NCBI RefSeq assembly: GCF_039545455.1
Contig: NZ_CP154467.1
Coordinates: 62,001 to 126,000, forward strand
Length of the DNA: 64,000 nucleotides
DNA from: Brucella sp. BE17
Lineage (GTDB): Bacteria > Pseudomonadota > Alphaproteobacteria > Rhizobiales > Rhizobiaceae
Direction of reading: 5' to 3'
Shown one piece after another: positions 25,454 to 35,616 of the stretch. The notes under the pieces were generated by a model that saw only the letters and a list, made by a program, of their open reading frames with translations, was not told where the DNA came from and made no database searches. Each line of letters begins with the position of its first letter. The first letter of the stretch is position 1. A program made the translations under genes and the position numbers.

Positions 25454-26299
25454 GTGCAGATCGTTCACAGCATCGAGGAGCTGCGCAAGGCGCTTGAACC
25501 GTTGCGCAGGCAGGGCAAGCGCATTGGCCTTGTGCCCACCATGGGGTATCTGCACAAGGGACATCTTGAACTGGTGCGCCGGGCGCGGGATGAAAACGAT
25601 GTGAGCGTGGTGTCGATCTTCGTCAACCCGCTGCAATTCGGCGCTAATGAAGATCTTGCCCGATATCCCCGCGATCTGGAACGTGACTCCACGCTTTTGC
25701 GCGATGCGCATGTTGATTTTATCTTTGCGCCCTCCGTCAGTGACATGTATCCGCGCCCGATGCTGACCGTGGTCGATGTGCCGAAACTGGGAAGCCGTCT
25801 GGAAGGCGAGGCGCGGCCTGGCCACTTTGCAGGCGTTGCGACGGTGGTCAGCAAGCTTTTCAACATCGTCGGACCTGATGCCGCCTATTTCGGGGAAAAG
25901 GATTTTCAGCAACTCGTCATCATCCGCCGCATGGCGGACGACATGGCGATTCCAGTGCGTGTGGTTGGTGTCGAAACTGTGCGCGAAGCCGACGATCTCG
26001 CCTGTTCATCGCGTAATGTCTATCTTACGCCGGAAGAACGGGTTGCAGCGCGCATTGTACCAAAAGCCCTTGATGAGGCAGAGCGGCTGCATCGTTCAGG
26101 TGTCAGGGATCCTGAACAGTTTGAAGAAGCGCTGCGGCGCTTTATCTCAACAGAACCGCTTGCGAAAGCCGAAGTCGTCGCGGTTTGCGATCCAGAAACA
26201 CTAGAACGTGTAAAAGAAGAAGGCCCAATGCTTGTCGCTCTGTTCGTGCGCTTCGGCACCACGCGGCTTCTCGATAATCGCGTTGTCGGAAAGGTTTGA
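25454..26299 (+). CDS. panC: Pantothenate synthetase
   Basis: A 281-residue enzyme that ligates pantoate and beta-alanine using ATP. It has [16 protein letters not shown] with the HIGH-like nucleotide motif, [39 protein letters not shown] and the KMSKS-like SSRNVYL region. Translation begins at a GTG (25454). The stop codon is two bases before the panB ATG, so the two genes form an operon; panC precedes panB here. Confidence 0.97.
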   Translation: MQIVHSIEELRKALEPLRRQGKRIGLVPTMGYLHKGHLELVRRARDENDVSVVSIFVNPLQFGANEDLARYPRDLERDSTLLRDAHVDFIFAPSVSDMYPRPMLTVVDVPKLGSRLEGEARPGHFAGVATVVSKLFNIVGPDAAYFGEKDFQQLVIIRRMADDMAIPVRVVGVETVREADDLACSSRNVYLTPEERVAARIVPKALDEAERLHRSGVRDPEQFEEALRRFISTEPLAKAEVVAVCDPETLERVKEEGPMLVALFVRFGTTRLLDNRVVGKV

Positions 26300-26301
26300 T
26301 C

Positions 26302-27129
26302 ATGAGTGCTGCGGTTCAACAAAAGCGGATGACGCCAAGGGCTATTGCTGCCCTCAAGGGCGAGCGCCCGATTGTCAGCCTGACTGCCTACACCACGCCG
26401 ATTGCGCGGCTGCTTGATCAGCATTGCGACCTGCTGCTGGTGGGCGATTCGCTCGGCATGGTGCTTTATGGCATGGATTCGACCCTTGCCGTCACGCTTG
26501 AGATGATGATCGCCCACGGACAGGCGGTGATGCGCGGTACGCGCAATGCCTGCATCATCGTTGATATGCCGTTTGGTTCTTATCAGGAATCCAAGGAACA
26601 GGCGTTTCGCAATGCGGCGCGCATCATGGCCGAGACCGGCTGCGATGGCGTGAAGCTAGAAGGCGGTGCGGAAATGGCCGAGACTGTGGCGTTTCTCGTT
26701 CAGCGCGGCATTCCTGTATTTGGTCATATCGGTCTGATGCCGCAACAGGTCAATACGGTTGGCGGGTTTCGTTCGCTTGGCCGTAATGATGACGAAGCTG
26801 CACGCATCCGCCGCGATGCAAAGGCGATCACGGATGCAGGCGCGTTTGCACTGGTGATCGAAGGCACGCTGGAACCGCTCGCGCGCGAAATCACTGCAGC
26901 CCTTGCCATCCCCACGATCGGTATCGGCGCGTCAGCTGGTTGTGACGGGCAGATATTGGTATCGGACGACATGTTGGGGCTGTTCGAGGATTTCACACCG
27001 CGTTTCGTCAAACGCTTTGCGCATCTTGCGCCCCAGATTTCCGATGCGGCGAGTGCCTATGCGCAAGAGGTTCACGCACGGACATTTCCGGGGCCGGAAC
27101 ATGTGTTTGCGCCAAAACCAAAAAATTAG
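26302..27129 (+). CDS. panB: 3-methyl-2-oxobutanoate hydroxymethyltransferase
   Basis: A 275-residue TIM-barrel enzyme making ketopantoate from ketoisovalerate and methylene-tetrahydrofolate. Recognisable segments are [69 protein letters not shown] and [20 protein letters not shown] with the catalytic glutamate region VIEGT just before it. The ATG lies two bases after the panC stop; both belong to the pantoate branch of coenzyme A synthesis. Confidence 0.97.
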   Translation: MSAAVQQKRMTPRAIAALKGERPIVSLTAYTTPIARLLDQHCDLLLVGDSLGMVLYGMDSTLAVTLEMMIAHGQAVMRGTRNACIIVDMPFGSYQESKEQAFRNAARIMAETGCDGVKLEGGAEMAETVAFLVQRGIPVFGHIGLMPQQVNTVGGFRSLGRNDDEAARIRRDAKAITDAGAFALVIEGTLEPLAREITAALAIPTIGIGASAGCDGQILVSDDMLGLFEDFTPRFVKRFAHLAPQISDAASAYAQEVHARTFPGPEHVFAPKPKN

Positions 27130-27189
27130 ACGGTGAAATCTCCACCGCAGCGCGGGTAGCGCCTTGTCTTTATTCGTCAATCGCGTTCA

Positions 27190-28152
27190 ATGACGGGAAT
27201 GTTTTCCGGAGTGGCCGTGACCGACGATATTGCTCATACTGAACTGATTGCCGTGCTGGTTTCTGTAACCGGTGAACAGCCCCGTGTCATGACGGTGACG
27301 CATGGGCAATCACAGATCCGGGCGCTGCCCTCCGGTCCGTTTGAGACGGAGCATCGCTCGCTGCAATCGGGCCTGCGCGCATGGGTGCAGGCGGAAACGG
27401 CGCATCCGATTGGCTATCTGGAGCAGCTTTATACTTTTGCCGACCGTGACCGGCATCCGCAGGGCGAGCGCATCATTTCGATCAGTTATCTCGGCCTTGT
27501 TCATGAAAGCGATGCGGGATCAGGGCAGGCGGAGTGGCGCGGTTGGTATGACTATCTGCCGTGGGAAGATCATCGACAGGGTGAGCCTGCGATCATGGAG
27601 CACCTCAACAACGCGCTCCTTGTCTGGGCGCATCGCGCCGACACGAGGGCGCTGACGGCGCAGCGCCTGAGCCGCATTGCGTTTAATTTCGGTTTCGATG
27701 ACGGGGAGCGCAGCGGACGCTGGAACGAGGATCTTGTTTTGCAGCGTTATGAGCTGCTTTATGAGGCGGGGCTTGTGGCAGAGGCGGGCATGACCGAAGA
27801 CGAGAACGGTCGCGCCATGTTTGCCGATCACCGCCGCATTCTTGCAACCGCCATTGCGCGGCTGCGTGCCAAGATCAAATACCGCCCGGTCGTCTTTGAA
27901 CTGATGCCTGAAAGTTTTACCCTGCTGCAATTGCAACGCACCGTCGAGGCGCTTGCTGGTTTGCGGCTGCACAAACAGAATTTCCGCCGCCTGATCGAGC
28001 AGCAGGATCTTGTCGAGGAAACCGGCGAGAGCGACAGCGAAACCGGTGGACGCCCGGCAAAACTATTCCGTTTTCGCTATTCCATCGTTGAGGAGCGCGC
28101 CCTTTCCGAACGCCATATGAGCGGAACCAAACTCCCTATTTCCCGCGATTGA
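27190..28152 (+). CDS. NUDIX-like regulator of NAD biosynthesis (NrtR/NadQ type)
   Basis: A 320-residue protein. The N-terminal 150 residues have NUDIX-fold features (ELIAVLVSVTGEQPRVMTV, LQSGLRAWVQAE, LEQLYTFADRDRHPQG, RIISISYLGLV), but the catalytic NUDIX-box glutamates are not conserved, so it is probably a ligand sensor and not a hydrolase. The C-terminal part, KIKYRPVVFELMPESFTLLQ then VEALAGLRLHKQNFRRLIEQ, is a winged helix. It lies directly before nadABC, with palindromes in between. I recall that alphaproteobacterial nad genes are assigned to a NadQ-type regulator of this kind. Confidence 0.85.
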   Translation: MTGMFSGVAVTDDIAHTELIAVLVSVTGEQPRVMTVTHGQSQIRALPSGPFETEHRSLQSGLRAWVQAETAHPIGYLEQLYTFADRDRHPQGERIISISYLGLVHESDAGSGQAEWRGWYDYLPWEDHRQGEPAIMEHLNNALLVWAHRADTRALTAQRLSRIAFNFGFDDGERSGRWNEDLVLQRYELLYEAGLVAEAGMTEDENGRAMFADHRRILATAIARLRAKIKYRPVVFELMPESFTLLQLQRTVEALAGLRLHKQNFRRLIEQQDLVEETGESDSETGGRPAKLFRFRYSIVEERALSERHMSGTKLPISRD

Positions 28153-28155
28153 CTA

Positions 28156-28208
28156 TATACTCGAATCGAGTATAACTTCGCAACCTTGATATGCTCTTTA
28201 TGAGCATA
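28156..28208 (+). promoter_or_regulatory. Two operator palindromes upstream of nadA
   Basis: TATACTCGA-A-TCGAGTATA (28156-28174) is a perfect nine-base dyad. A second dyad TATGCTC-TTTAT-GAGCATA (28190-28208) follows, with the centres 34 bases apart. They lie between the regulator stop codon and the nadA start and share the TAT-CTC / GAG-ATA pattern, which supports binding by one factor. The neighbouring NUDIX-like regulator is the obvious candidate. Confidence 0.8.
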
Positions 28209-28227
28209 AATGATTGTGGAGGTCAGT

Positions 28228-29199
28228 ATGAACGAGCATGTCAGCCTATCGGGGCTCTATGACCGGGTGTCGAGCGTTATGCCGCGCGCGCAATGGCTGG
28301 GTTTCGAGGATGACGTTGCGGCGATCCTGCGTCTCAAGGAAGAGCGCAATGCCGTCATTCTGGCGCACAATTACCAGACCCCGGAAATCTTTCATTGTGT
28401 GGCTGATATTGTGGGCGACAGTCTGGCGCTGGCGCGAAAGGCAGCGGAAGTCGATGTCGACGTGATCGTGCTTGCTGGCGTGCATTTTATGGCCGAGACG
28501 GCCAAGCTGCTCAACCCCGGCAAGACCGTGCTGATCCCCGATATGGCGGCGGGCTGCTCCTTGGCGGATTCGATCACGCCCGAGGATATCGCGCTTTTGC
28601 GGCAAGCGCATCCGGGTGTGCCGATCATCACCTATGTCAACACATCGGCGGCAGTGAAGGCGGCATCCGACATCTGCTGCACCTCCGGCAATGCGAAGAA
28701 AGTGGTGGAATCGCTTGGCGTGCCGCGTGTGCTGATGATCCCGGACGAGTATCTTGCGCAAAATATTGCGCGTGAAACCGATGTCGAAATCCTCGCATGG
28801 CACGGACACTGCGAAGTCCATGAGCGCTTTACGCCCGATGATATTCGCGAATTGCGCGATGCGCATCCAGGCGTCATTGTTCTGGCGCATCCTGAATGCC
28901 CGCCGGAGGTGGTCGAAGTTGCCGATTTCGCCGGTTCAACGGCGCATATGTCGGACTATGTCGGCGCAAAAAAGCCGCAGCGCGTCGTGTTGCTTACCGA
29001 ATGTTCGATGAGCGACAATGTGGCTGTTGATCATCCCGATGTGGAATTCATCCGGCCCTGCAATCTCTGCCCGCATATGAAGCGCATCACCCTTGCCAAT
29101 ATTCGTGAGGCGCTGGAGCAAAACCGCCATGCGGTGACAATTGACCCAGCAATCATGGAACCTGCGCGTCGTGCCGTCGAGCGGATGCTGGCCATATGA
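28228..29199 (+). CDS. nadA: Quinolinate synthase
   Basis: A 323-residue [4Fe-4S] enzyme condensing iminoaspartate with dihydroxyacetone phosphate to quinolinate. Conserved segments are [37 protein letters not shown], the cluster cysteines in [18 protein letters not shown] and [12 protein letters not shown], plus [14 protein letters not shown]. I chose ATG 28228 because GGAGG stands five bases before it; an ATG at 28210 is in frame but has no ribosome site. The stop overlaps nadB by four bases. First gene of the de novo NAD operon. Confidence 0.96.
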   Translation: MNEHVSLSGLYDRVSSVMPRAQWLGFEDDVAAILRLKEERNAVILAHNYQTPEIFHCVADIVGDSLALARKAAEVDVDVIVLAGVHFMAETAKLLNPGKTVLIPDMAAGCSLADSITPEDIALLRQAHPGVPIITYVNTSAAVKAASDICCTSGNAKKVVESLGVPRVLMIPDEYLAQNIARETDVEILAWHGHCEVHERFTPDDIRELRDAHPGVIVLAHPECPPEVVEVADFAGSTAHMSDYVGAKKPQRVVLLTECSMSDNVAVDHPDVEFIRPCNLCPHMKRITLANIREALEQNRHAVTIDPAIMEPARRAVERMLAI

Positions 29200-30701
29200 G
29201 CGACAGGCCGGTTCTCATCATCGGCAGCGGTGTTGCCGGACTGATGACGGCGCTCACCCTTGCGCCGCAGCCTGTCCAGCTGGTCACGGCAGGGACTCTC
29301 GGTCAGTCTGGTTCCAGCGCATTGGCGCAAGGTGGCATCGCCGCAAGTCTTGGGTTCCAAGATAGTCCGGCACAGCATCTTTCAGACACGCTTATGGCTG
29401 GTGACGGGCTTTGCGACAGGGGTGTGGCCGCAGACATTATCGGCGCATCGCCTGAGATCATTGCGGCGCTCGAAAGCCATGGCGTGCATTTCGACCGTAA
29501 GGCGGACGGCTCCTATGCGCTGGGTCTTGAAGCAGCCCATGGTCGTCATCGCATCGTTCATGTCGATGGCGATGCGACGGGTGCGGGCATCATGCGGGTA
29601 CTTACACAAAAAGTATGGGCGGCGCCTAGCATTACGGTGATGGAAAACACCCTTGCCGTTGATCTCGTCAAACAGGACGGTCATGTGGTTGGCGCATGGT
29701 TGGAGGCAGTTGGATTTTTTACAGCCCGTGCCGTTGTGCTGGCGACAGGTGGCATGGGCGGACTTTATGCGGCGACAACCACGCCGCCCGGCAATCTGGG
29801 GCAGGGGGCCGCACTGGCCGGACGTGCGGGTGCAGTGCTTGCCGATATGGAGTTCATGCAGTTTCACCCGACCGCTTTGGCGGTCGATCTGCCGCGCCTG
29901 CCGCTGATCAGCGAAGCGGTGCGCGGCGAGGGCGCCATCCTCGTCAATCAGCACGGCCAACGTTTCATGGCCGATGTTGCGGGACAGGAGCTCGCGCCAC
30001 GCGATGTTGTGGCACGCGCCATCGGCGCTGAAATTGCCCAAGGCAACAGAGTTTTTCTTGATGCGCGTGCAGCGCTCGGCAAGAACTTTACAAAGCGCTT
30101 TCCGGCAATCGATCATTTGTGCAAGGCGCATGGTTTTGATCCCGCCCATGACATGATCCCCGTGCGACCCGCCGCGCATTATCATATGGGCGGGGTCAGG
30201 GCGGATGCGTATGGCCGCACCAGTCTGCCTGGTCTCTGGGCGGTGGGCGAAGCAGCCGCAACCGGGCTGCATGGCGCAAACCGCCTTGCCAGCAATTCAC
30301 TGCTCGAAGCAGCTTTCATGGGGCTTCGTGCCGCTCGCATGATTGCAGGAGAAGGCGCGGTCACCGCGCCGCTTCGTGGCTTTGGTTTTCGGCCACGCAC
30401 TGCCAATTTGGCACTCATCCGCAGCGTGGTTTCCCGCCACCTTGGGCTTTTGCGCGATGCGGAAAGCTTGCGCTTGGCAATTTCCACGCTTCTGGCTTCG
30501 GCCAACAATGACGATGCCGCAGCTGTGGCGCTTGTGGCAGCCGTTGCAGCATTCGAGCGGTGCGAAACGCGCGGTGCCCATGCGCGGATTGACTATCCGC
30601 AGAAAAATGCCACGGCCCTGCGCAGTCACCTCACAATTGAAACCGCTTTCGCAAAGGCATGTGACATTGCTGCTTGCGAACGCCTGTCACGGAGCGCCTG
30701 A
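29196..30701 (+). CDS. nadB: L-aspartate oxidase
   Basis: A 501-residue flavoprotein oxidising L-aspartate to iminoaspartate, the NadA substrate. FAD binding is shown by [29 protein letters not shown] and the [15 protein letters not shown] loop. The active-site part has [24 protein letters not shown], the arginine/histidine region [20 protein letters not shown] and [26 protein letters not shown]. It overlaps nadA by ATGA and nadC by one base (TGATG), so the three are tightly coupled. Confidence 0.96.
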   Translation: MSDRPVLIIGSGVAGLMTALTLAPQPVQLVTAGTLGQSGSSALAQGGIAASLGFQDSPAQHLSDTLMAGDGLCDRGVAADIIGASPEIIAALESHGVHFDRKADGSYALGLEAAHGRHRIVHVDGDATGAGIMRVLTQKVWAAPSITVMENTLAVDLVKQDGHVVGAWLEAVGFFTARAVVLATGGMGGLYAATTTPPGNLGQGAALAGRAGAVLADMEFMQFHPTALAVDLPRLPLISEAVRGEGAILVNQHGQRFMADVAGQELAPRDVVARAIGAEIAQGNRVFLDARAALGKNFTKRFPAIDHLCKAHGFDPAHDMIPVRPAAHYHMGGVRADAYGRTSLPGLWAVGEAAATGLHGANRLASNSLLEAAFMGLRAARMIAGEGAVTAPLRGFGFRPRTANLALIRSVVSRHLGLLRDAESLRLAISTLLASANNDDAAAVALVAAVAAFERCETRGAHARIDYPQKNATALRSHLTIETAFAKACDIAACERLSRSA

Positions 30702-31552
30702 TGAACCTGCCTCGCCTTTCTCCGCTTGTTATCGAACCTCTAGTCCGGGCGACGATTCTTGAAGATCTGGGTCTTGCGGGCGATATCACCAGCCATGCGG
30801 TGGTGCCGGAGGGTCATCGCTCGGCCATGCTGTTCACCTTGCGTGAGCCGGGTGTGGTTGCAGGCCTTGATGTCGCAGAAAGCGCCTTCCGGCAGGTTGA
30901 TCCTGATCTGCGCTTTGAACGCGTTGCGCGCGATGGCGCAATGCTGGAGGCGGGCGCGGTGATTGCGCGTGTTGCAGGGGCTTCGCGGTCCATTCTGGCG
31001 GGCGAACGCACGGCGCTTAATTTTCTCGGGCTTTTGTCAGGCGTTGCCACTGCCACTGCCGGACTGGTCGAGGCCGTCAAAGGCACAAAGGCTTCGATCG
31101 TTTGCACGCGCAAGACCGTGCCGGGCCTGCGTGCCTTGCAAAAATATGCAGTGAGGGCAGGCGGCGGCATGAACCATCGCTTTGCGCTTTATGATGCGGT
31201 GCTGATCAAGGATAATCATATTGCGGTTGCAGGCAGTGTGCGCAAAGCCATCACGCAGGCAAAAACCAATGCCGGGCATATGGTGAAAATCGAGGTAGAA
31301 GTTGACACATTTGAGCAATTGCGTGAGGCACTGGAGGTGGGCGTCGATGTAGTGCTTCTAGATAATATGTCGCCAGAGCGTCTGCGCGAGGCCGTTGCCA
31401 TCATCGATGGTCGCGCCATTGCGGAGGCATCCGGCGGCATCACGCCACAAACGGTGGCAGAAGTTGCTAAAAGCGGGGTTGACCTTATTTCAGTGGGCTG
31501 GATCACCCACAGCGCACCCAATCTCGATATCGGACTGGATTTTGAGTTTTGA
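30701..31552 (+). CDS. nadC: Quinolinate phosphoribosyltransferase (carboxylating)
   Basis: A 283-residue enzyme converting quinolinate and PRPP to nicotinate mononucleotide, last step of the de novo route to NAD precursors. It has EDLGLAGDITSHAVVP, ARVAGASRSILAGERTALNFL, CTRKTVPGLRALQKYAV, GGGMNHRFALYDAVLIKDNH, EVEVDTFEQLREAL, LLDNMSPE and the SGGITPQTVAEVAKSGVD phosphate site. The start ATG shares its first base with the nadB stop. Confidence 0.96.
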   Translation: MNLPRLSPLVIEPLVRATILEDLGLAGDITSHAVVPEGHRSAMLFTLREPGVVAGLDVAESAFRQVDPDLRFERVARDGAMLEAGAVIARVAGASRSILAGERTALNFLGLLSGVATATAGLVEAVKGTKASIVCTRKTVPGLRALQKYAVRAGGGMNHRFALYDAVLIKDNHIAVAGSVRKAITQAKTNAGHMVKIEVEVDTFEQLREALEVGVDVVLLDNMSPERLREAVAIIDGRAIAEASGGITPQTVAEVAKSGVDLISVGWITHSAPNLDIGLDFEF

Positions 31553-31556
31553 GCAA

Positions 31557-31580
31557 TGAAAAGGGGGCGGAGAGCCCCCT
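31557..31580 (-). terminator. Rho-independent terminator of fpr
   Basis: On the minus strand AGGGGGC, loop TCTCC, GCCCCCT, then TTTTC: a perfect seven-pair GC stem with a T-run, 22 bases past the fpr stop. It may also slow rightward transcription leaving nadC, although no T-run follows on that strand. Confidence 0.75.
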
Positions 31581-31601
31581 CTTGATGATCCTCTAAAGGC
31601 A

Positions 31602-32378
31602 TTACTTCTCGACAAATGCCTTTTCGATAACGAATTCACCGGCCTGGCTCTGACTGCCTTCTTCAAGGCCGAGGCCTTCGAGAATCTGGCGCATGTCGGC
31701 CAGCATTTCGGGGCTACCGCATAGCATCATGCGGTCGGCTTCCTTGTTGAATTTCGGCAAGCCGAGATCCTCGAAAATCTTGCCCGAGGTGACGAGATCG
31801 GTGACACGGCCCTTGTTGCGGAATTCCTCACGCGTCACCGTCGGATAATAAACAAGTTTTTCGCGTACCATCTCACCCAGGAACTCGTCTTCCGGCAGTT
31901 CCTTGGTGATGAGATCGGCATAGGCAAGCTCGTTCACTTCGCGCACACCATGCACGAGGATGATCTTCTTGTAGCGCTCATAGGCCTCGATATCGCGGAT
32001 GATCGACAGGAAGGGTGCCAAGCCGGTGCCGGTGGCAAGCAGCCACAGACTGTCGCCGGGAATGAGATTATCATAGAGAAGCGTTCCGACCGGCTTCTTG
32101 CCGACAATGAGCTTGTCGCCGACTTTGAGATGCTGGAGGCGTGAGGTCAGCGGTCCGTCCTGCACCTTGATCGAGAAGAACTCGAGCTGGTCGTCATAGA
32201 CGCTGGAAGCCACCGAATAGGCACGCAGAAGCGGCTTGCCGTTGACTTCCAGCCCGATCATGACGAACTGGCCGCTCTGGAAGCGAAAACCCTGATCACG
32301 CGTGGCGCGGAATGAAAACAGCCTGTCGGTCCAGTGGTGAACGTCCAGAATGGTTTCCTCGTAGAAATTGCTGCTCAT
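31602..32378 (-). CDS. fpr: Ferredoxin/flavodoxin-NADP reductase
   Basis: A 258-residue bacterial FNR of the short (subclass I) type. The FAD site is FRFQSGQFVMIGL and RAYSVASSVYDD; the NADP site is LLATGTGLAPFLSIIRD, HGVREVNELAY and MMLCGSPEML. It ends FVIEKAFVEK, the aromatic-near-end tail typical of bacterial reductases. It supplies or drains electrons between NADPH and ferredoxin/flavodoxin, often in oxidative stress. The start is uncertain: MSSNFYEE (32378) fits homologue length, but MIATKTF at 32450 is in frame and neither has a clear ribosome site. Confidence 0.93.
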   Translation of the reverse strand: MSSNFYEETILDVHHWTDRLFSFRATRDQGFRFQSGQFVMIGLEVNGKPLLRAYSVASSVYDDQLEFFSIKVQDGPLTSRLQHLKVGDKLIVGKKPVGTLLYDNLIPGDSLWLLATGTGLAPFLSIIRDIEAYERYKKIILVHGVREVNELAYADLITKELPEDEFLGEMVREKLVYYPTVTREEFRNKGRVTDLVTSGKIFEDLGLPKFNKEADRMMLCGSPEMLADMRQILEGLGLEEGSQSQAGEFVIEKAFVEK

Positions 32379-32736
32379 CTTGGAAATTGTCTCTGTCTCG
32401 CTTTGCACGGTATCCGCCTCATACGAAGCGAATGTCTTGGTCGCAATCATCGTCAATCATGGGGGGGATCGCGTCAGGCTGCCTCGTCTCAATCGCGCAT
32501 CTGCTCTATCCGTCAAACAGCCTGCACATGGGTGGCTTCCGCGACTTCGTGATTAGCTGGCGGGGGCGAAAAACCGTCCCACGCCAAGCTGGCGATTACG
32601 GACATGGGAATAATCCTTCTATCTCCTGACTTCAAGAGCTAATCAGGCGCATTAGCCGCGCACTTAATGGGAAATCGAGACTAGCCTCAAGCAACCATTT
32701 TCCAATCACTGCCCCTTTTGGGGTATGTTGTGCCAC
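32379..32736. other. Intergenic region between fpr and MFS gene
   Basis: About 358 bases. The first 70 may be part of the fpr N terminus if translation starts at 32450. The remainder holds the fpr promoter and the 3' region of the leftward MFS gene; a short CCCC-TTTT-GGGG hairpin at about 32712-32723 could be a weak terminator. No open frame with family resemblance and no regulator motif is recognised. Confidence 0.4.
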
Positions 32737-34158
32737 TCAGCGCGCGCTTCTGATGAGGGCGATTGCAGAAATGAGCGCAATCGTCGACATGGCGGCGAAA
32801 ACGATGAATAGCCAGAGTGCGGCATTGGCCGTACCGGCAAAACCGCCGGGATTGCTTAAACCCGCAAGATTGGCCACCATGCCCGCTGACGCGGCCCCCA
32901 TGGCCGTGGTGAAAAGCTGCACGGTGGTGAGTGAAGCCGAGGCCAGATTCTGGTCGGCTTTGTCGGCGCGTTTAAAAATGCGGGTCAGAAGATGCGGCCA
33001 TGTCATGCCGACGCCAAGGCCTACCAGCACCATGGCAAGACATATCGGCAAAAGATCGCTCCAATGGCCAGCACTTCCCATTGGCACCAGCATGGCAAGG
33101 GTGGTCATGCCGACAATGCCCATGATGGGGGCAGCAATTATGATGCGATTGACACGTGCAGCCGTCACCCCCGACGCACTGATGGAGCCGAGTGTCCAGC
33201 CCGCACCCATGATCGCAGCAAGATAGCCTGCCACCAGCGGCGACTGGTTGTGCAGAACCTGAAAGAACAACGGTGTGAAAACTTCGGAACTGGTGACAGA
33301 CGCGCCAAGAAAACTCATCGTGAGATAGAGGGCGCCAAGGCGGCGGATGTTGAATGACCCGGCAGGCAGAATGCGCTGTGAGGCTCGCTGTTCAACAAGG
33401 AAAAGCAGCAGCAGCACCGCGAAAGCCAGAAGTAAGCCTGCAATGTTCCATATGGGCGCGGAAGAAAGACTGGCTGCTGAAACGATAAGCACGGCAGCGG
33501 TCAAGAGAATGAGTTGCGGCCATGCCAGCCGGTCTTTGGTTTCCGTTTCGCCCGCGCTTTTGGGCAGGATGAGAGTGGCCATGATCGCGAAAATGCCGAT
33601 CACTGGCACCAGCGACCAGAAGGCGGCGCGCCATACACCGAGTTCGGCAAAAATGCCACCGATGGCCGGACCCACCAGTGTGGCAACACCCCACATGCCC
33701 GAGACGAGTGCAATGGCACGCGGCCACAGCGCCTCGGGAAAGACAATGCGGATCATCGCATAAGAAAGCGCCAGCATCATGCCGCCGCCCAATCCCTGAA
33801 CTGTGCGCCCGCCAAGCATGACAGGCATGGATGGTGCCAGCCCGCATATCAGCGTCCCTGTGGCAAAGATGATGGCCGCCAGCAGATAGGCATTGCGCGG
33901 ACCCATTTGCGAAAGAAGCTTTGGCACCAGCGCCGAGCCGAGGATGGAGGCGGCCACAAAAAGCGCCGTGTTCCAGGCGTAATAATCCATGCCACCAATA
34001 TCGGCGACAACGGTCGGTAATATGGTCGTTGCAATGAAAACATTGATGGCGTGAAGGGCGACGCCGCCCACCAGCGTTAACGAGCGGATTGCGTTTTTGC
34101 CCGCAAACAATTCTCCCCAGCCTGCTGTCGCAGTCGTGGTCGGAATATCATTCTGCAT
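32737..34158 (-). CDS. MFS drug efflux transporter, DHA2-like
   Basis: A 473-residue inner-membrane transporter starting MQNDIPTTTATAG, with AAGAGAAA just upstream. About 14 hydrophobic segments are visible, as in the 14-TM DHA2 group. TILPTVVADIGGMDYYAW in the first helix and GGRTVQGLGGGMMLALSYAMI around helix 4 are characteristic drug:proton antiporter motifs. No membrane-fusion partner gene is adjacent. The substrate is unknown. It is divergent from nspC. Confidence 0.87.
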   Translation of the reverse strand: MQNDIPTTTATAGWGELFAGKNAIRSLTLVGGVALHAINVFIATTILPTVVADIGGMDYYAWNTALFVAASILGSALVPKLLSQMGPRNAYLLAAIIFATGTLICGLAPSMPVMLGGRTVQGLGGGMMLALSYAMIRIVFPEALWPRAIALVSGMWGVATLVGPAIGGIFAELGVWRAAFWSLVPVIGIFAIMATLILPKSAGETETKDRLAWPQLILLTAAVLIVSAASLSSAPIWNIAGLLLAFAVLLLLFLVEQRASQRILPAGSFNIRRLGALYLTMSFLGASVTSSEVFTPLFFQVLHNQSPLVAGYLAAIMGAGWTLGSISASGVTAARVNRIIIAAPIMGIVGMTTLAMLVPMGSAGHWSDLLPICLAMVLVGLGVGMTWPHLLTRIFKRADKADQNLASASLTTVQLFTTAMGAASAGMVANLAGLSNPGGFAGTANAALWLFIVFAAMSTIALISAIALIRSAR

Positions 34159-34460
34159 TTTTCTCTTGGTCCTATCCCGCATTTCAGAGGCAAGTTGATG
34201 CTTGCTGTCCGCACGCGCTATTCTCCCTATAGGATGCTTTTCTGGACATGAAAATGGGGCGAAGGGATAAGTAACGCCAATATGAACAGGCATGATCAAG
34301 CTTGGTATCCGGGAATTTTCATAAAATGGCCGCGCCAGATTTGTGTTTCTGTCACAAGCTTCCTATAAGCCTGTCTTGATAATGGCTTTCAAAGCCTGAC
34401 CCCCGCGCCCGAAAGCCTTGCTGGCACGGGGCCGATTTTCCCGAACACGCCGGAACGTTC
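34159..34460. other. Intergenic region between MFS gene and nspC
   Basis: About 300 bases between divergent genes, containing both promoters. I see no long palindrome; a loose GC-rich hairpin around CCCGCGCCCG...CACGGGGC (about 34402-34432) precedes the nspC start and could form in its leader. Nothing else can be supported. Confidence 0.35.
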
Positions 34461-35558
34461 ATGATTGAGACGCCCTATTACCTGATCGACAAGACGAAGC
34501 TGAAGCGCAACATGGAAAAGATCGCCTATGCGCGCGAGACATCCGGCGCAAAAGCGCTGCTGGCGCTCAAATGTTTTGCCACATGGTCTGTGTTCGATTT
34601 CATGCGCGAATATATGGACGGCACCACATCATCATCGCTCAATGAGGTGCGACTGGGACACGAGAAATTCGGAGGCGAAACCCACGCCTATAGCGTTGCT
34701 TACGCGGATAGTGAAATCGACAATGTAATTTCGCATGCCGACAAGATCATCTTCAATTCCATCAGCCAGCTGACCCGCTTTGCCGACAAGGCGTCAGGTA
34801 TCAAGTGCGGGCTTCGGCTTAATCCCGGTGTTTCGACATCGAGTTTCGATCTCGCCGATCCGGCGCGACCGTTCAGCCGGTTGGGCGAATGGGACGTGGA
34901 AAAGATCGAAACAGTCATGGAGCGGATTTCCGGTTTCATGATCCATAACAATTGTGAAAACGCCGATTTCGGCCTGTTCGATCAGGTCTTGACCGATATC
35001 GAACAAAAGTTCGGCAGCCTGCTCACCCGTGTGGAATGGGTGAGCCTCGGCGGCGGTATTCATTTTACCGGCGATGATTACCCGCTCGATGATTTTTGTG
35101 CGCGGCTGAAAGCCTTTTCGGAAAAATTCGGCGTACAGGTCTATCTGGAGCCAGGCGAAGCGTCGATCACCAAAACCACGACGCTGGAAGTCACCGTGCT
35201 CGACACGCTCTATAATGGCAAGAATCTTGCCATTGTCGACAGTTCCATCGAAGCCCATATGCTCGATTTGCTGATTTATCGCGAGAGCGCAAAGATGGCG
35301 CCGAATGATGGTGAGCATCGTATTATGGTCTGCGGCAAATCCTGCCTTGCCGGCGATATTTTTGGCGAATTCAATTTCGAACAAGAATTGAAAGTCGGCG
35401 ACCGGCTCTCGTTTGAGGATGCGGCCGGTTATACGATGGTCAAGAAAAACTGGTTCAATGGCGTGAAAATGCCATCAATTGCCGTGCGTGAACTCGACGG
35501 CACGATCAAGCTTATCCGTGATTTTGATTATGCGGATTTTGAAGCGGCTCTTTCCTGA
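34461..35558 (+). CDS. nspC: Carboxynorspermidine/carboxyspermidine decarboxylase
   Basis: A 365-residue fold-type III PLP decarboxylase that makes (nor)spermidine from the carboxylated precursor. YYLIDKTKLKRNMEKI precedes the PLP lysine in ALLALKCFATW (Lys37). SSLNEVRLGHEKFGGE, CGLRLNPGVSTSSFD, HNNCEN, WVSLGGGIHF and EPGEAS follow, then the MVCGKSCLAGDIFGEF segment. It is 58 bases before the dehydrogenase that makes its substrate, so the two form the alternative polyamine pathway used in many rhizobia in place of SpeD/SpeE. Confidence 0.95.
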   Translation: MIETPYYLIDKTKLKRNMEKIAYARETSGAKALLALKCFATWSVFDFMREYMDGTTSSSLNEVRLGHEKFGGETHAYSVAYADSEIDNVISHADKIIFNSISQLTRFADKASGIKCGLRLNPGVSTSSFDLADPARPFSRLGEWDVEKIETVMERISGFMIHNNCENADFGLFDQVLTDIEQKFGSLLTRVEWVSLGGGIHFTGDDYPLDDFCARLKAFSEKFGVQVYLEPGEASITKTTTLEVTVLDTLYNGKNLAIVDSSIEAHMLDLLIYRESAKMAPNDGEHRIMVCGKSCLAGDIFGEFNFEQELKVGDRLSFEDAAGYTMVKKNWFNGVKMPSIAVRELDGTIKLIRDFDYADFEAALS

Positions 35559-35616
35559 GCCGGAGTGAAAACATGAAAATGCGGGAAACCGCTGGAAGAG
35601 GAAGCATCGACAGAAA

